DNA from: Earliella scabrosa
Taxonomy: Eukaryota > Basidiomycota > Agaricomycetes > Polyporales > Polyporaceae
Reading direction: 5' to 3'
Length of the DNA: 64,000 nt
NCBI GenBank assembly: GCA_022605405.1
Contig: JABYQQ010000002.1
Coordinates: forward strand, 2,666,001-2,730,000
The translations under genes were made by a program, and so were the position numbers. Positions 23,012 through 34,441 of this stretch are shown piece after piece. The notes beneath the pieces are model-generated. The model searched no databases and was not told the DNA's origin. It saw only the letters and a list, made by a program, of their open reading frames with translations. Numbering within the stretch: position 1 is the first letter of the stretch; the number at the start of each line of letters is the position of its first letter.

Positions 23012-23640
23012 TCACGGCGAGCACCGTGCGAGGAAGGGCAGGGGTTTGGGAGAAGTGGAGCGGGCGACGCTCGGATCGTGTGTGTGGGCTCCAACGACGT
23101 TGGCAAGGTTCGTGGGATGGTCCTCCTGGTTCTTGATCCGGGGGCGTACCTCTGCAATGTATATGCGCTGTCCGACCGACTTGAGCGCGAGTCGCTGCTT
23201 CGGGAGACATACTGTGAGGAAGCGCCGTATCATTGGCTCGTCGACGACATACAACACATGCACCAAATCGATAACGCCTTCCGCGACCGTCTCCATCTCG
23301 TGCAGCAGGGATGCCGTTAGGGAGCCGAACCTGGCGATCCCGTACCGCTTGTCCGTCCAGTTCTCGTCCTCCTAGCGACGCCAGAGAATGGATGGTGATG
23401 TCGCGAGCGGACCGCCCTGGCGCGGGATGCAGGCTACATGGACCTGCTCTCGATCGTATGCCTGAGGCCCCGGAGGTATTCTCCGTCGGCGTAGGTGGTC
23501 GCCGTGCGCAGCTGCGAATTGCGGGACATAGTCTTCATTGGGTGACGTGGAGGAAGCACGGACGAACCCAGGAGCCGCATCGAAGCCATTGAACGCGCCG
23601 ATGGAACTCTTAATTGGAACTGGGAGAACAGTGGTGAGTG
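23012..23640 (-). pseudogene. Protein-like minus-strand sequence with an in-frame stop
   Basis: The reading frame from about 23640 to 23012 has the texture of a real globular protein (balanced hydrophobic core, e.g. GVIDLVHVLYVVDEPMIRRF, RLALKSVGQRIYIAEVRPRI) but is cut by a TAG between residue stretches LWRR and EDENWTDKRYG. The same frame continues on both sides of the stop, so one nonsense change would explain it; alternatively the TAG is the end of an intron whose donor I cannot place in phase. I do not recognise the family. It sits between orphan gene B and the transposase gene on the same strand. Confidence 0.35.
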
Positions 23641-25740
23641 TATGAATGTAATGTCTATCGGTCTGGGGAACTGACGTGGGCCACCACGATTAACCTTGCG
23701 TTGGGTGTTGAAAGTCGCGTTGGCTAGTCGCGTTGGCTAGGCAGTCGAGCGGTCACAACGAGGGATCAGAGAAAATAGGGACCGTGCTGGTGGTTCTTGT
23801 GTTATGATCTTGGTGCCGCTGTCGGGTATCTCGCGGTGTTGTCCAAATTGAAAGGTGTATCGACCAGGCGAAACAGGGAGGACGTGAGACGCTGTCTCGC
23901 CCGGAGTTGCTGGAATCTTCGCAGGTTGGGATGTCTACCCTCCTCTGTATCCCCCTCTATCAATTAAAACGCTGCGGGGCCGTCTGGATGGAATCCATAG
24001 AGGCAACTCAAGTATAAGCCAACAGAGTGGCAGGGCCTGAGCGACCAAACCAAGGACACGACGACGTACACTGTGGAGGACTTCTGTTCCGAGTTCGCCT
24101 ACTCTTTGTCCGCGTTGGGCTTGTTGTCTTTCGCGCAACACTGCGAAGCTTTGGTGGAGGTCACGGAAACGGAGCAGAGAGTCAACGAACGAGTGCGCCA
24201 ACACGCTTAGGGAAAGTCATCAACAACCGCAACGTCCAGGAAAACGTTAAAACGTTAATCCCGCGCTCCAGCGCTACACCGGTCCAGCGGCTGGAATCGG
24301 GCCGGCACGACGGCAGCTGTGCACCGGAGTTTGCTTCCCGCCGATCGCGTCCTATCGCGTCTGTCGATCGCGCCAGCGCGCATAAGGCTCAAGCATTGCT
24401 CACTGCTCAGCTTCCATGTGCAAGTCTCGACCCACGATACTTATTGCGAAATACCTCGTGTGCCTCATCGACAACGTCTGTGCCAATCATGACCTGGTAT
24501 GTCGCGCAGTTTGATTACCTGGCGGTCCTCTCTTAGTCTGACGCATCAGCCTCTAGGGCCGGTTTCGCGAACAAGGGGATCGTCCGCCTGAGGTCTCTCG
24601 TGCGCAAGTATGCCGAGCGGATGGCATGATATCCGGCGCTCTAGACTCTGCCGAGTAAGCCTCTATCTCCGACCATGATGGCATTGGTGAAGAACTGGGC
24701 CAAGCAACACCTGTAATGTCACTACTATCGCTCCCGCTCCGTCCGGGAACCCCTCCTCGCGCTCGAATAGAGATCCATGCCTACCGCCCGCGCTGATGTG
24801 CGGATGCGCGGCTTGCCGCGCCACCTCGCCTCCTCCGACCGACCGACCATCATACGATTCTGCGGCCATGATGACCACACGTACGTATCCGTATAAATGC
24901 ATGCTCCAGCCGCAGCTCACCCGGGCGACGCTCGCAGCATCTCTGAATCCTCGCTCAACGGTCGGCGACTTCTCGTCTACACAGTATGTCACCGGTGCGC
25001 GACCAGCCTCCGCAGTTCTGCGCACCCGCAGCCCTGGACGCGACATATCACTCGCCCGTCGCAAGCAGCGGGTCAGCGGCAACCTTCGCGCACGCGTTTT
25101 CATCAACGCTCCGATCGCCCCCTTTGCGGAGTCCGCGGACTTCCAGCTCTAGCGCACCCATACGCATACATATCCGTCTATGCCGCCGTCGATGCATACG
25201 CTTATGAGACGCGCTACATACCAGTTTGTGTCATCTAGCATACCACTCGGCCGTCCAACCTATGAGATAGGGCACTTGCAATAGCCCTGAGAGGGGAAAG
25301 GGATTCGCCGTCTTCGCCTGCATCCCCTTCGTGCTCCGAGGTGTCCAGGAACCCCGTCAAGGACAGGCGTGGAGGCTTCAGAGCGGCGGGGCGCGCGTTC
25401 GAACAATATATGCCAGAGCTAATTTGACGAATAGCTAAGCGCACATAATATGGACGAGAGTGCCTGTGCTGGTCGAGAGCAGGACGATTCAAAGTCCAGA
25501 ACATGGAACTTGGATTCGAAACGATGACAGGCACGTACATGTCGCTTCGGAAGTGATGCACTATGGATGAGCTGGTGGACGTGGATGTCGAGGTCAAGGT
25601 GCGGAAGTCTAAGTCAGGGAGTAGACGTGAATGCCTCAGACTACGTACTTCATGCGCCCATTCGTATCTACTTGACACGATCGTCTGAAGTATAGTCTCT
25701 AGCTTGCGCTCTTCCGTCCTCCTCACTGTCAGTCTCAAGA
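23641..25740. other. No supported gene
   Basis: Plus frame 24027-24536 and minus frames 24663-25106 and 25235-25738 are open but lack recognisable motifs. The last ends near the transposase stop and could be a 3' exon of another gene. No terminal inverted repeat for the transposase gene was found by eye here. Confidence 0.3.
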
Positions 25741-28700
25741 CTAGGTGACGTGCGTAGAAGCTATCGCATACTGATCAGTCAATAGTAGACACCAGAAAGA
25801 CAGGGATCTTACCCGGCCTAGAGGAAGGACATGAATACACGACTTGTTGAAGGTGAGGTCTCGTTCCTTCTCCACCGCTCCCTCGAGTTGAGTCAGTGTC
25901 CTCCCCACAGGGGTTTTGGCGAAATGACATATGACGCTAGCGGGTCGGATAGCAATCGGAAGAGCTTCGTACTCATCGTAGAACAGGTATCCAGCGACCT
26001 TTCCCAGTTTGCGGTATGGGTCTACGTCCCGATCGGAGTCGCAAAGGCTTGGATGACGCCTGACGATGATGAACGTGTCTCTGTTCCGTCCGCCATCTGG
26101 GCCCCTGCTTTCGGCCGTGACGATAAGCTCGAGTCGGCCTGGCACAGCCGAGCCGGTGTTGGGATCTTCGAAGATGATATTGCTATCCCCCCGCGCTCGG
26201 CATCGAGGCTTGAAATGTAGGCCACCACGGATCATCCAAGGATGCGACACGCCGCGTCGAGACAGCCTCGGAGGACGGGAAGCATGTGTGGCGGGTGAAG
26301 CGCGGTTGCGGACAGCAGATACTAGCTCGTCTGCTAGACGGTTTATGATAGCATCATAGGTCGAGGGATCGAGCTCGATCTGGTGGCCCTCGTCGCTGAC
26401 GTTGCCAACTAGGTCAGCGTCGTCACCCAGCCGCATGATATCGTCTAGCCGCATGCCTCGTCGGTCTTCCTGGGCGAGTGTTTCTAGCACCTTGGAGAAA
26501 GAAGGCATGGCTGTCTTCACTGCGTCGGTGCGAAGAAGAGGGCGGAAGTTCGCAATGCGACAACTATGCACCATGAAAGTCGCCTCGAGTTCCCCTGGAA
26601 GATGTCGTCAGCTATGTCTATATATTGACGTATCGGCGAACCTACCAAAGTTTTTGTTGATGTTCAATGTCTGTAACATGTAGTTGAATCTCTCGAACGC
26701 GAATGACCTCCATGAATGCATAGGACCAAACAGAGCGAGGAACACAGTGATGTGCAGGGAGATGTGATGGTTAGGCTGTATCTTGCCACCCTTGTATAGC
26801 TCCTTGACGCCACTGAGATATGCCTGGAGAAGTTCGTCTGCCCTTTTCATGTCGTCGTGTGTGATCTCAAGGTAACCCAAGGTCTGGACGGCGTCCACGA
26901 GGCAGAGGAAATGCTTCAACATGGAGTAGCGTCTTCCTGTCTCGAGGCCCCATGTCCGACCTAGAGTGATAGGAAGGTTTACTGTGCATACCGTCCGCCA
27001 CTGGTCTGCACTGAGCTTGCCATGCTGAGAAGTGCCAAACGCCCGGGGCGCGGGATTGATCCAGCTTGGTAGCTCCATCCTATCTCGATCTCGGACGTAC
27101 TCTGCAAGAGTCTCGCGGCCGAGTGCCGCTGTTGTGGGCAAAACCTGCGTGTGCGGAATGAGCTGCGGCATCGCGTAGCGGGGCAGGCGGAATGTACCTA
27201 CACGAGGCGTGTCGCTGGTGGCACCAGAAGGAGGTAGGCTTGTAGTATCCTTTTTCCTCTTCTTTTCGGGCTTGTCAGGCTGATTGGCACTACGCTACAG
27301 CATTCGAGCGACATGAACACCTTCAACTTGTATAGAAGGTGACATCTCTTACCCAGTTCCACAGGCGCTGAGCTAATTGCTGGCGCGTGCCGTCCGTACG
27401 CATCCCCCGGGCATTGCACATGGCGATCAGAGATGGTTTCCCTCTTGCGATGAGCACGCCCATGGATGTCGTGGTGCTCAAGACGCGTTCGGACTCTGCA
27501 AGAACAGACGCGGGAATGGCTGAGGTTCGCTTATGATCATCGCTGACCGCTTCAGCGACGGTGATAGCTGTGGATGATTCAAGCGCCGAAGGCGGAGTAG
27601 GCGGGACCTCCGGGGATGAAGTCGGCTCCTGAGGCTTAGAGACACGGGGCCGAGGAAGGCCTTCCTTGATGCGCTAAATATCAAAAATGAGCTGCAGCCT
27701 GGCAAGAGTCAACTAAGAACTTGCCCAAGCTTTGAGACGTTTCACGAGCAGCTTGATCGTTCCAGTTCGCCGTAACCCGAGGTCGCGGCAGAGATGATAT
27801 AGTAGAGGCTTTGGGTAGGTCTCGAGTACGCTGTCTCGGTCGTGGAGGAGGCTATCATGTGCTTTCTTCATCACATCCTCCGAAGGTCTGTTAGGTGCCT
27901 TGACGGAATCTCTTCCCGACGAGTCTCCGTCATCCTCTTCTGTGGCAATGCCCCAAAAGTCCCGGATGTGACGCTCCAGCAAGCCGAGATACAGATTATG
28001 CATCGAATCGATCACGGTGTATAAGATGGGGTTCCAGTAGGTCAGGCGAAGAAGTTCGGACCAACGAATGCCGGAATGGTCGTAGATCATCCGCCGCTGA
28101 TGAGTGGACTCAGCGTCTCGCCATGCGATGGCCGTTTCTCGGTGGGCTTGAAGGTCGCGTGGGGGGAAATGCTTAGGATCTATATCTTCCTTCTCTTGTT
28201 GGAGGAGGGCACAGACAGAACAGAGTCCGTAGGTATGGGAGTGAGGAGCAAATCCGGCTACCTGTCGAGCCGCAGGGAGGTCGCAAACCAAGGGAATCAT
28301 TGCGGCCCTGACAAGCCGACCCGATGGGCGCTTCGACGTCTTCGTGTAGTAGACACCAGGATCCCAAAACTCTTGGAGCTCGTCGACCAGGAGGGCCAGG
28401 AAGTGGTTGATCTGTTCGTCGGAGGGTTTTGTGGGGCCTGGTATGACACCGGCGAGATACATGTTTTCGGGGAGGTAGCGCAGGTGGGGAGGCAGATTCA
28501 AGCACACCATGTAGATCGCGGTGGATGAAACGGACTTTCCCGCCGCTTTCATCTGGAACGGATTGAATCCGTCAGCGGACAGACTGAATATGAGACGAAG
28601 CTCTTCAGCGGGGCCATCGAGGAAACGCGAGGTGTTGGTGTGGTCACGGAACTTCTGGAATGCGATGCCATCGAAGACGTCTTTCATCGGCGACGACGGC

Positions 28701-29985
28701 GGACCGGAACGACGAAGCTCCAACCAGGTCTCGATCTCTTTGCGAGATAACATACGACCCAGCCAGTGCTTCAGAGATTGATGAAGGTATTTGCGAACAG
28801 GTTGCTCCCGTTCCGTCCCTCGGGAAGCGACTTTGCGCCATAGCTTTGCGCCGCAAGCGTGGCTGCTCTTGGTAGATTGGAAGGTACATAGCCGAGGCGC
28901 AGTGGCAGGGTCTGGGTAGAGCGCAAAGCAGGACGGGCAACAAACATACTCGTGAACCGATGGATCTAGATGGAATGTGGTCAAGATTGTCCGAGGATCT
29001 CTGGACAGGAATCGGAGCAGGCGTTCGTCTTCTGAGGTGAGAATATTTGATCCTCGGGCATACTCGAGGGTCAAACGGTACGTATCGCGTAGTCCGCCGA
29101 TAAGAAGCCGAGTAGAGCGCAGTGGTAGTCCGCAGAGAAGATTCATGGTGGCTGCGACGATAATGCAAGCGTAGATCGGTGACAGAGGACGAGGCCATGA
29201 AGACCATTGGAAGGCAAAGAAGCGGTCTGCGATGTGTCATTGAGAGTCGGCGTGGTCATATGTCAAATGAGCTCACCTGTATCGACCTCATAAGGGGCGT
29301 CATCCTCATCGACGGCGGGTTTGAGCTGCTGGTAGTCCCACTCGGCCTCCTTGATGTCCTCGAGACGCTCGATTTCCTCCATGAACTTCTCTCTGAGCCT
29401 CTCGACCGCGTGGAGTCTGGCCTCTTCGGGGCCGGCTAATTCGCTTGCCAGGTATGTGTGGGTCATCATGAGCCAGGTGTGATATGCGATGAATCGTCGA
29501 TTGGCGGGATGGGATGAGAGAAGAGCACAGCGTCCAGTGTTATATGCTATCCTCGATCCAGCGACATACCGCACAAAACCTCCAGAGGTTGTGGGGTCGT
29601 TGACAAACCGGAGACTTCGATCTAGGAGAGTGAACGACAAAACATTGGTGAGAAGGATCCTTTCGAGGCTGTAGAGGTCGGCGGCTAGAATAGATGGGTC
29701 GGGTATAGGGTCGGGATCGTTGGGAGGACCCTGGCTTGTGTGGACTGCGGGTTCCTCCGGCCGCCCCGGCTCCTGGTCCACGGACTCGACGCTGTGGACG
29801 TCACCACCACGGTCTGCGCGCCTTCCACTAACAGTCTCCTCCAGAAGCTCTGATCCGTCGTCCGACGAGCTTCCCTCCAGCATTCGAGCTTGTGCATCGG
29901 TGTCAATGGCTTCTAGTCCGGCCCTAATACGACGATCGCGCTCCACGCGTCGTGCCGTTGCGGGGGGGACATGGACGGAGGGCAT
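25741..29985 (-). CDS. Tnp2-like (CACTA/EnSpm-type) transposase, complete
   Basis: Five exons: 29985-29277, 29226-27725, 27673-27353, 27294-26646 and 26594 to about 25741. Introns are 50, 51, 58 and 51 nt and all keep phase, predicting about 1340 residues. Exon 2 has a zinc-ribbon-like CCPSCFALYP...C...HAC motif, then the core PLVCDLPAARQVAGF, a HSHTYGLCSVC knuckle, WSELLRLTYWNP and IDSMHNLYLGLLERH, all typical of the Tnp2-like proteins abundant in Agaricomycetes. Two SAP-like DNA-binding motifs follow (LCRDLGLRRTGTIKLLVKRL; AMCNARGMRTDGTRQQL), a basic PEKKRKK patch, and the conserved C-terminal part (KLSADQWRTVCTVNL, SWRSFAFERFNYMLQ, FGGELEATF). Intron 2 uses a GC donor (GCAAGT). No frameshift or stop was seen, so it may be functional. 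Element ends were not found. The family assignment rests on remembered sequence patterns. Confidence 0.88.
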
Positions 29986-32452
29986 GGCGTTTGTCGATCA
30001 CGAATGGCAGTGAGGGTGGGGCAGCTATTGATGCGTAAGTCCCACAATTAATCCCTGATGAAGCCTGCCTCACCTTAGCTTCAGCTGTCTCCCACAAAGT
30101 TGGGTGTTAAGCGGCAGGTCAAGAAGACAACAGATGCCAGACCTGCACCCTGCAGGTGCTTAGTCATGCAGAGACGCTGGCTTCTTGACATCGGTACATA
30201 CCTTGGCGCATATTGTGATATAAGCACGGTCTACTCAGGAACCGCATTGATGTTGGTTGGCTCCAGACACTTAAGCTTCCTAGACAGGGGCGTCAACAGA
30301 TAGGCAGAAGAGTTAAGAAAGAATTGATGGGGCTCGCGACATGCTTAATCCGAGTCGCCCATGATTGGACGCGGGGTACGCCAGCTCTGGGTCGCGGCGT
30401 TGCAGAGGGTGCGGCTGCAGTGCATGGTAAAGTCGTGAATTTATTGAGTGCGTATGACCCTGTGAGCTATGTTCCTGGTATACAGGACTACGCGATACTG
30501 CGGGAACTGGATGCTCTCTTTCCCCTTCGTGCATGTGCGTCGAACAGTCATCAAAGTTGATGCAAGTGAAGTCAAACCTTTCTTTGATGTCAGCGCACTA
30601 ATCTCACGCAAGCAAAATAAAGCGTAAGAGGTACTCATTCAGTTTTCCAGGGTGGAAAGCGACCGATACGTCTCGGGCTAGAGAGTTAGTTTGTTGCAGA
30701 CGTGAATGGAATGGCCTAGGACATACAGCTTAGCCAAACTACGATGCTTGCGGAGTTCTGGGGATACTGCCATCCGTTCGGCAGTGGGTTGAACATCATG
30801 CAGGAATCCGCCTGGGACAGATTCGTCTCCTTCAGCACTTAAGTATTGCACTTGCTAAGCTCTGATCTAGAAATGGTGTCTTGCCAATGAGAACAACAGC
30901 AAAACATCAAGCGCATACCCGAGACGTACTGGCGACGCCCGTCTTCGACAGGCGGAGTCAGCCTCTCGAGTTAACGACGCGCGCTTGCAACGGTTCATTC
31001 GGTGTTTGGTCTCCCTAATAGGCCTGTTTGGTATGCGCACACGGACGAGGAGCACCAGCACATACATCACAAGTATGAGAGGAGGCGCGAGTGGCTGTAG
31101 TTGTCCGAGCGAGGTGGACAGCATCATCCTCAATCTCCGATCCACGTTCCTCCGCGCTAGGGCGCGCGTTCGAGTGCAGGGCGGAGTGTTTGAGCGGTCC
31201 TGACTACCGCAGAACCGATTGTTATGGTCGCGAGGGCGGGGATAGTTGGAGTAGGGGTCGGGATGAAGGTGGCGCGGCCCAGGATAGTCGTCGAAATATG
31301 CGCCCTGGCGGGTCGGGAAATGAGAGTATACTATGTAATCATGAGGTGAGTGCGCCATAGATGCGCGTATACGTAGCATTCTCAAAGGACACGATATGGC
31401 TTACTGTGGCTGAGTGGATGCGGTAGACATGTCGAGCTTGAACCGAGTAAGTCTTAGTATGTGTCAACGTCGTAACACTGATTAGTCGGCCATGTGATCA
31501 TGTGATCGTCTCCGAACTCTCCGTCGTCCGCCGTCCGTTCTGGCATTGCAACTCTAGACCCTCTCCTCTCTACTTATGTGTGGAGTACGATGCCTTTCTT
31601 CTCGCGCTTTGCTACTCTCTTGTTCGCTCGGTCGACATGCTCACCCTCAGTGTTCCGGATGCGGCAAGGTCTCGAACAGGTTTCGAAGCTTTCTTTACAC
31701 GCGCATGAGCACAAGTGCCCAGTCCTTGCTCAACTGACGGAGGCTCCAAGGGAAAACGTCAAAACGACGAGGAAAAGCGGAGATTGAAGCAAGGGAAGCT
31801 TGACGTGGAATGGCAGAGGACGAGCAGGGCGCGCGAGGCAGTGCAACGCGAGGTGCGCCAGCTCCCGGCCAGCTCACTCCCGTCGACCTATATGTTTGCC
31901 GACTTCAATCAGCGCGACGAGCTCCAAGTACCCTCGCAGCGCTGTAAATCTCTCTGTGCTTGCTCAGGACACCGTCGTCGAACCGTCACGCACGTCCAGC
32001 ATATGGTGCCGACCTCACTTGCTGGTCTGCCCGGGCTGCGCCTACGTCCAGCACCCACTCACCTTCCTGCCCCTCTGAGCGTTCGGCGGGAGGTGCCTGC
32101 CCTTCCACACTGTGCACGAGAGCCGACCGAACCCATTTGGTGTCTTTCCACAAGAACGACCGACCGGTTCCCCACAACATTGCATTAGCGCGCTAGAAAG
32201 CGTCGAGGAGGGTCCAACCCCGGAAGGGGTGAGCGCGAGCGCAGCGAAGAGGCACCCAGTCCCTGCATGATCCGCAATCCCGGTACGCTCATGGTATCTA
32301 GTGTTGTTGACGTACTCACAGATGCATCATATGCAGACGTACAGGCAAAGATGTGCGCAGCTGCAGTCCGCCTCGGCTGAGCGCGTGAACACGTGTCTCC
32401 AGGTGCGTGCGTCTTCCGTGCCTGCACACGATCGTCATCTCACAGCATATCG
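29986..32452. other. Gene-poor interval upstream of the transposase
   Basis: Includes the upstream region of the transposase gene. A minus frame at 30867-31385 has one hydrophobic stretch (APPLILVMYVLVLLVRV) but no other support. Plus frames at 31715-32188 precede the urea carboxylase relic and could be decayed parts of its missing middle, but I could not align them. Confidence 0.35.
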
Positions 32453-32643
32453 CAACAGGTCAAGCACTCAGCCACAGAGCAAGTCAACCCCGGTCTTGAA
32501 ATCGTCGCACTCATGATGCACCAAGGCATAAACAAGCGCGGCCTGCAGCTCGTCGAGTTCCCGGACGTAGACTGGCTGAGGGTCGAGTCGTGCGTCATCA
32601 CGGGGACGGTTTTCACGCCACACTTCGAGCCCTCGGCGTGCAA

Positions 32644-32971
32644 GCTGATCGCGACGAGCTCGACCCGCGCCGAGGCATTCGAGCGGCCCTCGGACACGCT
32701 GGCGAAGAGGAAGATCTACGGTCCACCCAACATCGCGTACTTGCGCGCGTGCGTCAGACACATTCAAGGCCGGGGACCCGACACTCGCCGACGTCCGTTC
32801 AGAGCACGCTGATCGCGACGAGCTCGACCCGCGCCGAGGCATTCGAGCGGCCCTCGGACACGCTGGCGAAGAGGAAGATCTACGGTCCACCCAACATCGC
32901 GTACTTGCGCGCGTGCGTCAGACACATTCAAGGCCGGGGACCCGACACTCGCCGACGTCCGTTCAGAGCAC
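32644..32971. repeat. 164-bp direct tandem duplication
   Basis: The segment beginning gctgatcgcgacgagctcg at 32644 recurs at 32808 with the same 164-bp spacing throughout; I saw no mismatches, and the copies end near 32807 and 32971. The period is not a multiple of three, so it shifts the frame inside the biotin-carboxylase part of the relic. Confidence 0.95.
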
Positions 32972-33702
32972 TGCACCTGGTATGACTGAAGCTCACGTTC
33001 ATGCAGAGCATTCAGGGTGCAGAGCGGCGGCGTCGAGACGACAGTCCAAGACTACCCAACCGTCCGATCGGTCTCGGCAAGCCGCGCCGCGGCCCAAGAT
33101 GACGCTCGCTGGCTGTCGCCTCCTCTTCCACTCTCCTGCCGTCGTCGCCATCTGCGGTCCTCCGGCGAGGTTAATGATAGACGGGACAGACGTCCGGATG
33201 TGGAAGCGGATGTTGGTCTGCTTGCAGCGAGCTCGCTGTTCGCGGTTGAGACCATTCAGGGTGCGGGCATGCGAGCATATCTTGCCGTGCGAGGCGGCTT
33301 CCCGGGAATACCGAAGTATCTGGGCTTCAAAGCAACCTCGATGTGTCTCAGAGGCTACCAAGACCGTCCGCTCACCGCCGAAGACCACATCGCGGGACCC
33401 CTCCCGTTCTCACTTCCATCGGAGCATACACCCCCGCGCGACCGAAGTGAGAAAGCTGAGGTTTCTTCGGGCTCAGGGGGACGTAGCCGCCGACCCACTC
33501 TGCAACGTGAGAAGCGAGCGCGGCTGACCGCGTCCGAGGGCATTCGCACCTTCCGCGGCTACCCCTCCCACCGGACGATCCGCGTCCTCCCGGACTTGCA
33601 ATGCGACCCAATGTTCATCGTGTCCAAAGGCCTCTCCGACTTTTTCGCCATACGATGGACGGTCAGTCCTGCGAGCGACCGCGTGGGTGTGCGCCTCGAG
33701 CG

Positions 33703-34048
33703 CGCGCTGATGCTGGTGTCGATGCTCCTGAACCTTGTGCAGGGCGATCACCTGATCGTACGGGACCCTTCCCTGAGCTGGCCCAGCTTCCACCTACGAA
33801 TGTACGACCGCGTCGGGTGAGTAAGATGCCATTAGCTGCAGCACAAACGAATCTAGCTGAACTCACAGATTCCCGCTCGGGGCCGTGCACACGCACACGC
33901 GTCCGTCCATGTCCGGAGCTTCGTGCGTCAGGATAACAGCGTTCACCGTTCCAAATGCGTACCTGTCGAGGATGTTGCTCGCAGGGTGCGAGCCGCCCAA
34001 GCCGCCGCTCCCGCGTGCCCACGCGATCCAATCGACCTGCGCCTCCAC
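33703..34048 (-). other. Inverted internal segment of the urea carboxylase relic
   Basis: Reading the minus strand from 34048 gives the part of AHS2 that should follow VGVRLE of the plus-strand relic: WIAWARGSGGLGGSHPASNI, FGTVNAVILTHEAPDM, VCVCTAPSGNL, then a GTGAGT...CGTAG intron, WKLGQLREG, and RVPYDQVIALHKVQE in a shifted frame. Plus-strand coding stops at about 33702 and resumes as AHS1 near 34085. The simplest reading is an in-place inversion of about 350 bp. The word tgcgcctc occurs at both breakpoints. Confidence 0.8.
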
Positions 34049-34411
34049 GCCGTCCGCGCAGATCCCGCCACGGAGCGTCCAGCAGTTGCGTTACGTCAAA
34101 CAGGTTATTGGGCGATCTCGCTCGAGTTCGGAGAAATGTCCCTCGACTTTGCGATCCGCCCGCGCGCAGTGCCCAGCGTGTAGTTCCTCGTGCCCTGTAT
34201 CAGTTCCAAGTTCGACCATGGCAAGTCTTAACTCATATCATTCCAATCTCTCCCCCACTTTCCCTACACACCCGAGTCCGAGTCGTAGTCCCAAGCCGAG
34301 TGTGAGATCGAGTCTATGTCCGAGCTTGCGCTAATCACCCGTGTGTTTGGTTCAGGTGCACGTCGACCCGCTCATCAACTCGCAGAGGGCCGGGCGAGGA
34401 CGCTGAGACGT

Positions 34412-34441
34412 ATGTTCCACGGAACATGTTCCGTGGAACAT
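34412..34441. repeat. Perfect 30-bp palindrome
   Basis: Both arms read atgttccacggaaca to the centre, so the 30 bases equal their own reverse complement, with no spacer. A related, imperfect gttccacg...cggaacatg arrangement lies about 0.4 kb downstream (34811-34842). Function is unknown; it could form a cruciform or bind a dimeric protein. Confidence 0.9.

Larger units (their letters stand above)
32453..34183 (+). pseudogene. Urea carboxylase relic: biotin-carboxylase C-terminus and carboxyltransferase parts
   Basis: The intact enzyme (biotin carboxylase - AHS2 - AHS1 - biotin carrier) carboxylates urea to allophanate. Seen here in order: the end of the biotin-carboxylase domain (VNPGLEIVALMMHQGI, FTPHFEPSACKLIATSSTRA, KIYGPPNIAYLRACV); the start of AHS2 (SGGVETTVQDYP, LLFHSPAVVAICGPP in another frame, then GMRAYLAVRGGFPGIPKYLG and WTVSPASDRVGVRLE); an inverted piece of AHS2 (separate entry); and the start of AHS1 (ISLEFGEMSLDFAIRPRA). 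Frameshifts separate the pieces, a 164-bp tandem duplication disrupts the first, part of AHS2 is missing, and no carrier-domain lysine motif was seen downstream. It cannot encode a working enzyme. The biotin-carboxylase N-terminus is at 43580-44070 on the other strand. Confidence 0.85.

Noticed and set aside
19353..29985. Terminal inverted repeats or CACTA/TAGTG ends bounding the transposase and orphan gene B
   Set aside because: Scattered cacta and tagtg words exist, but I found no matched inverted pair with a target duplication by eye, so no element boundary is claimed.
33473..33793. Minus-strand 106-codon frame as a separate gene
   Set aside because: Its first part is the inverted end of AHS2 (RVPYDQVIALHKVQE); the rest is antisense of the plus-strand relic.
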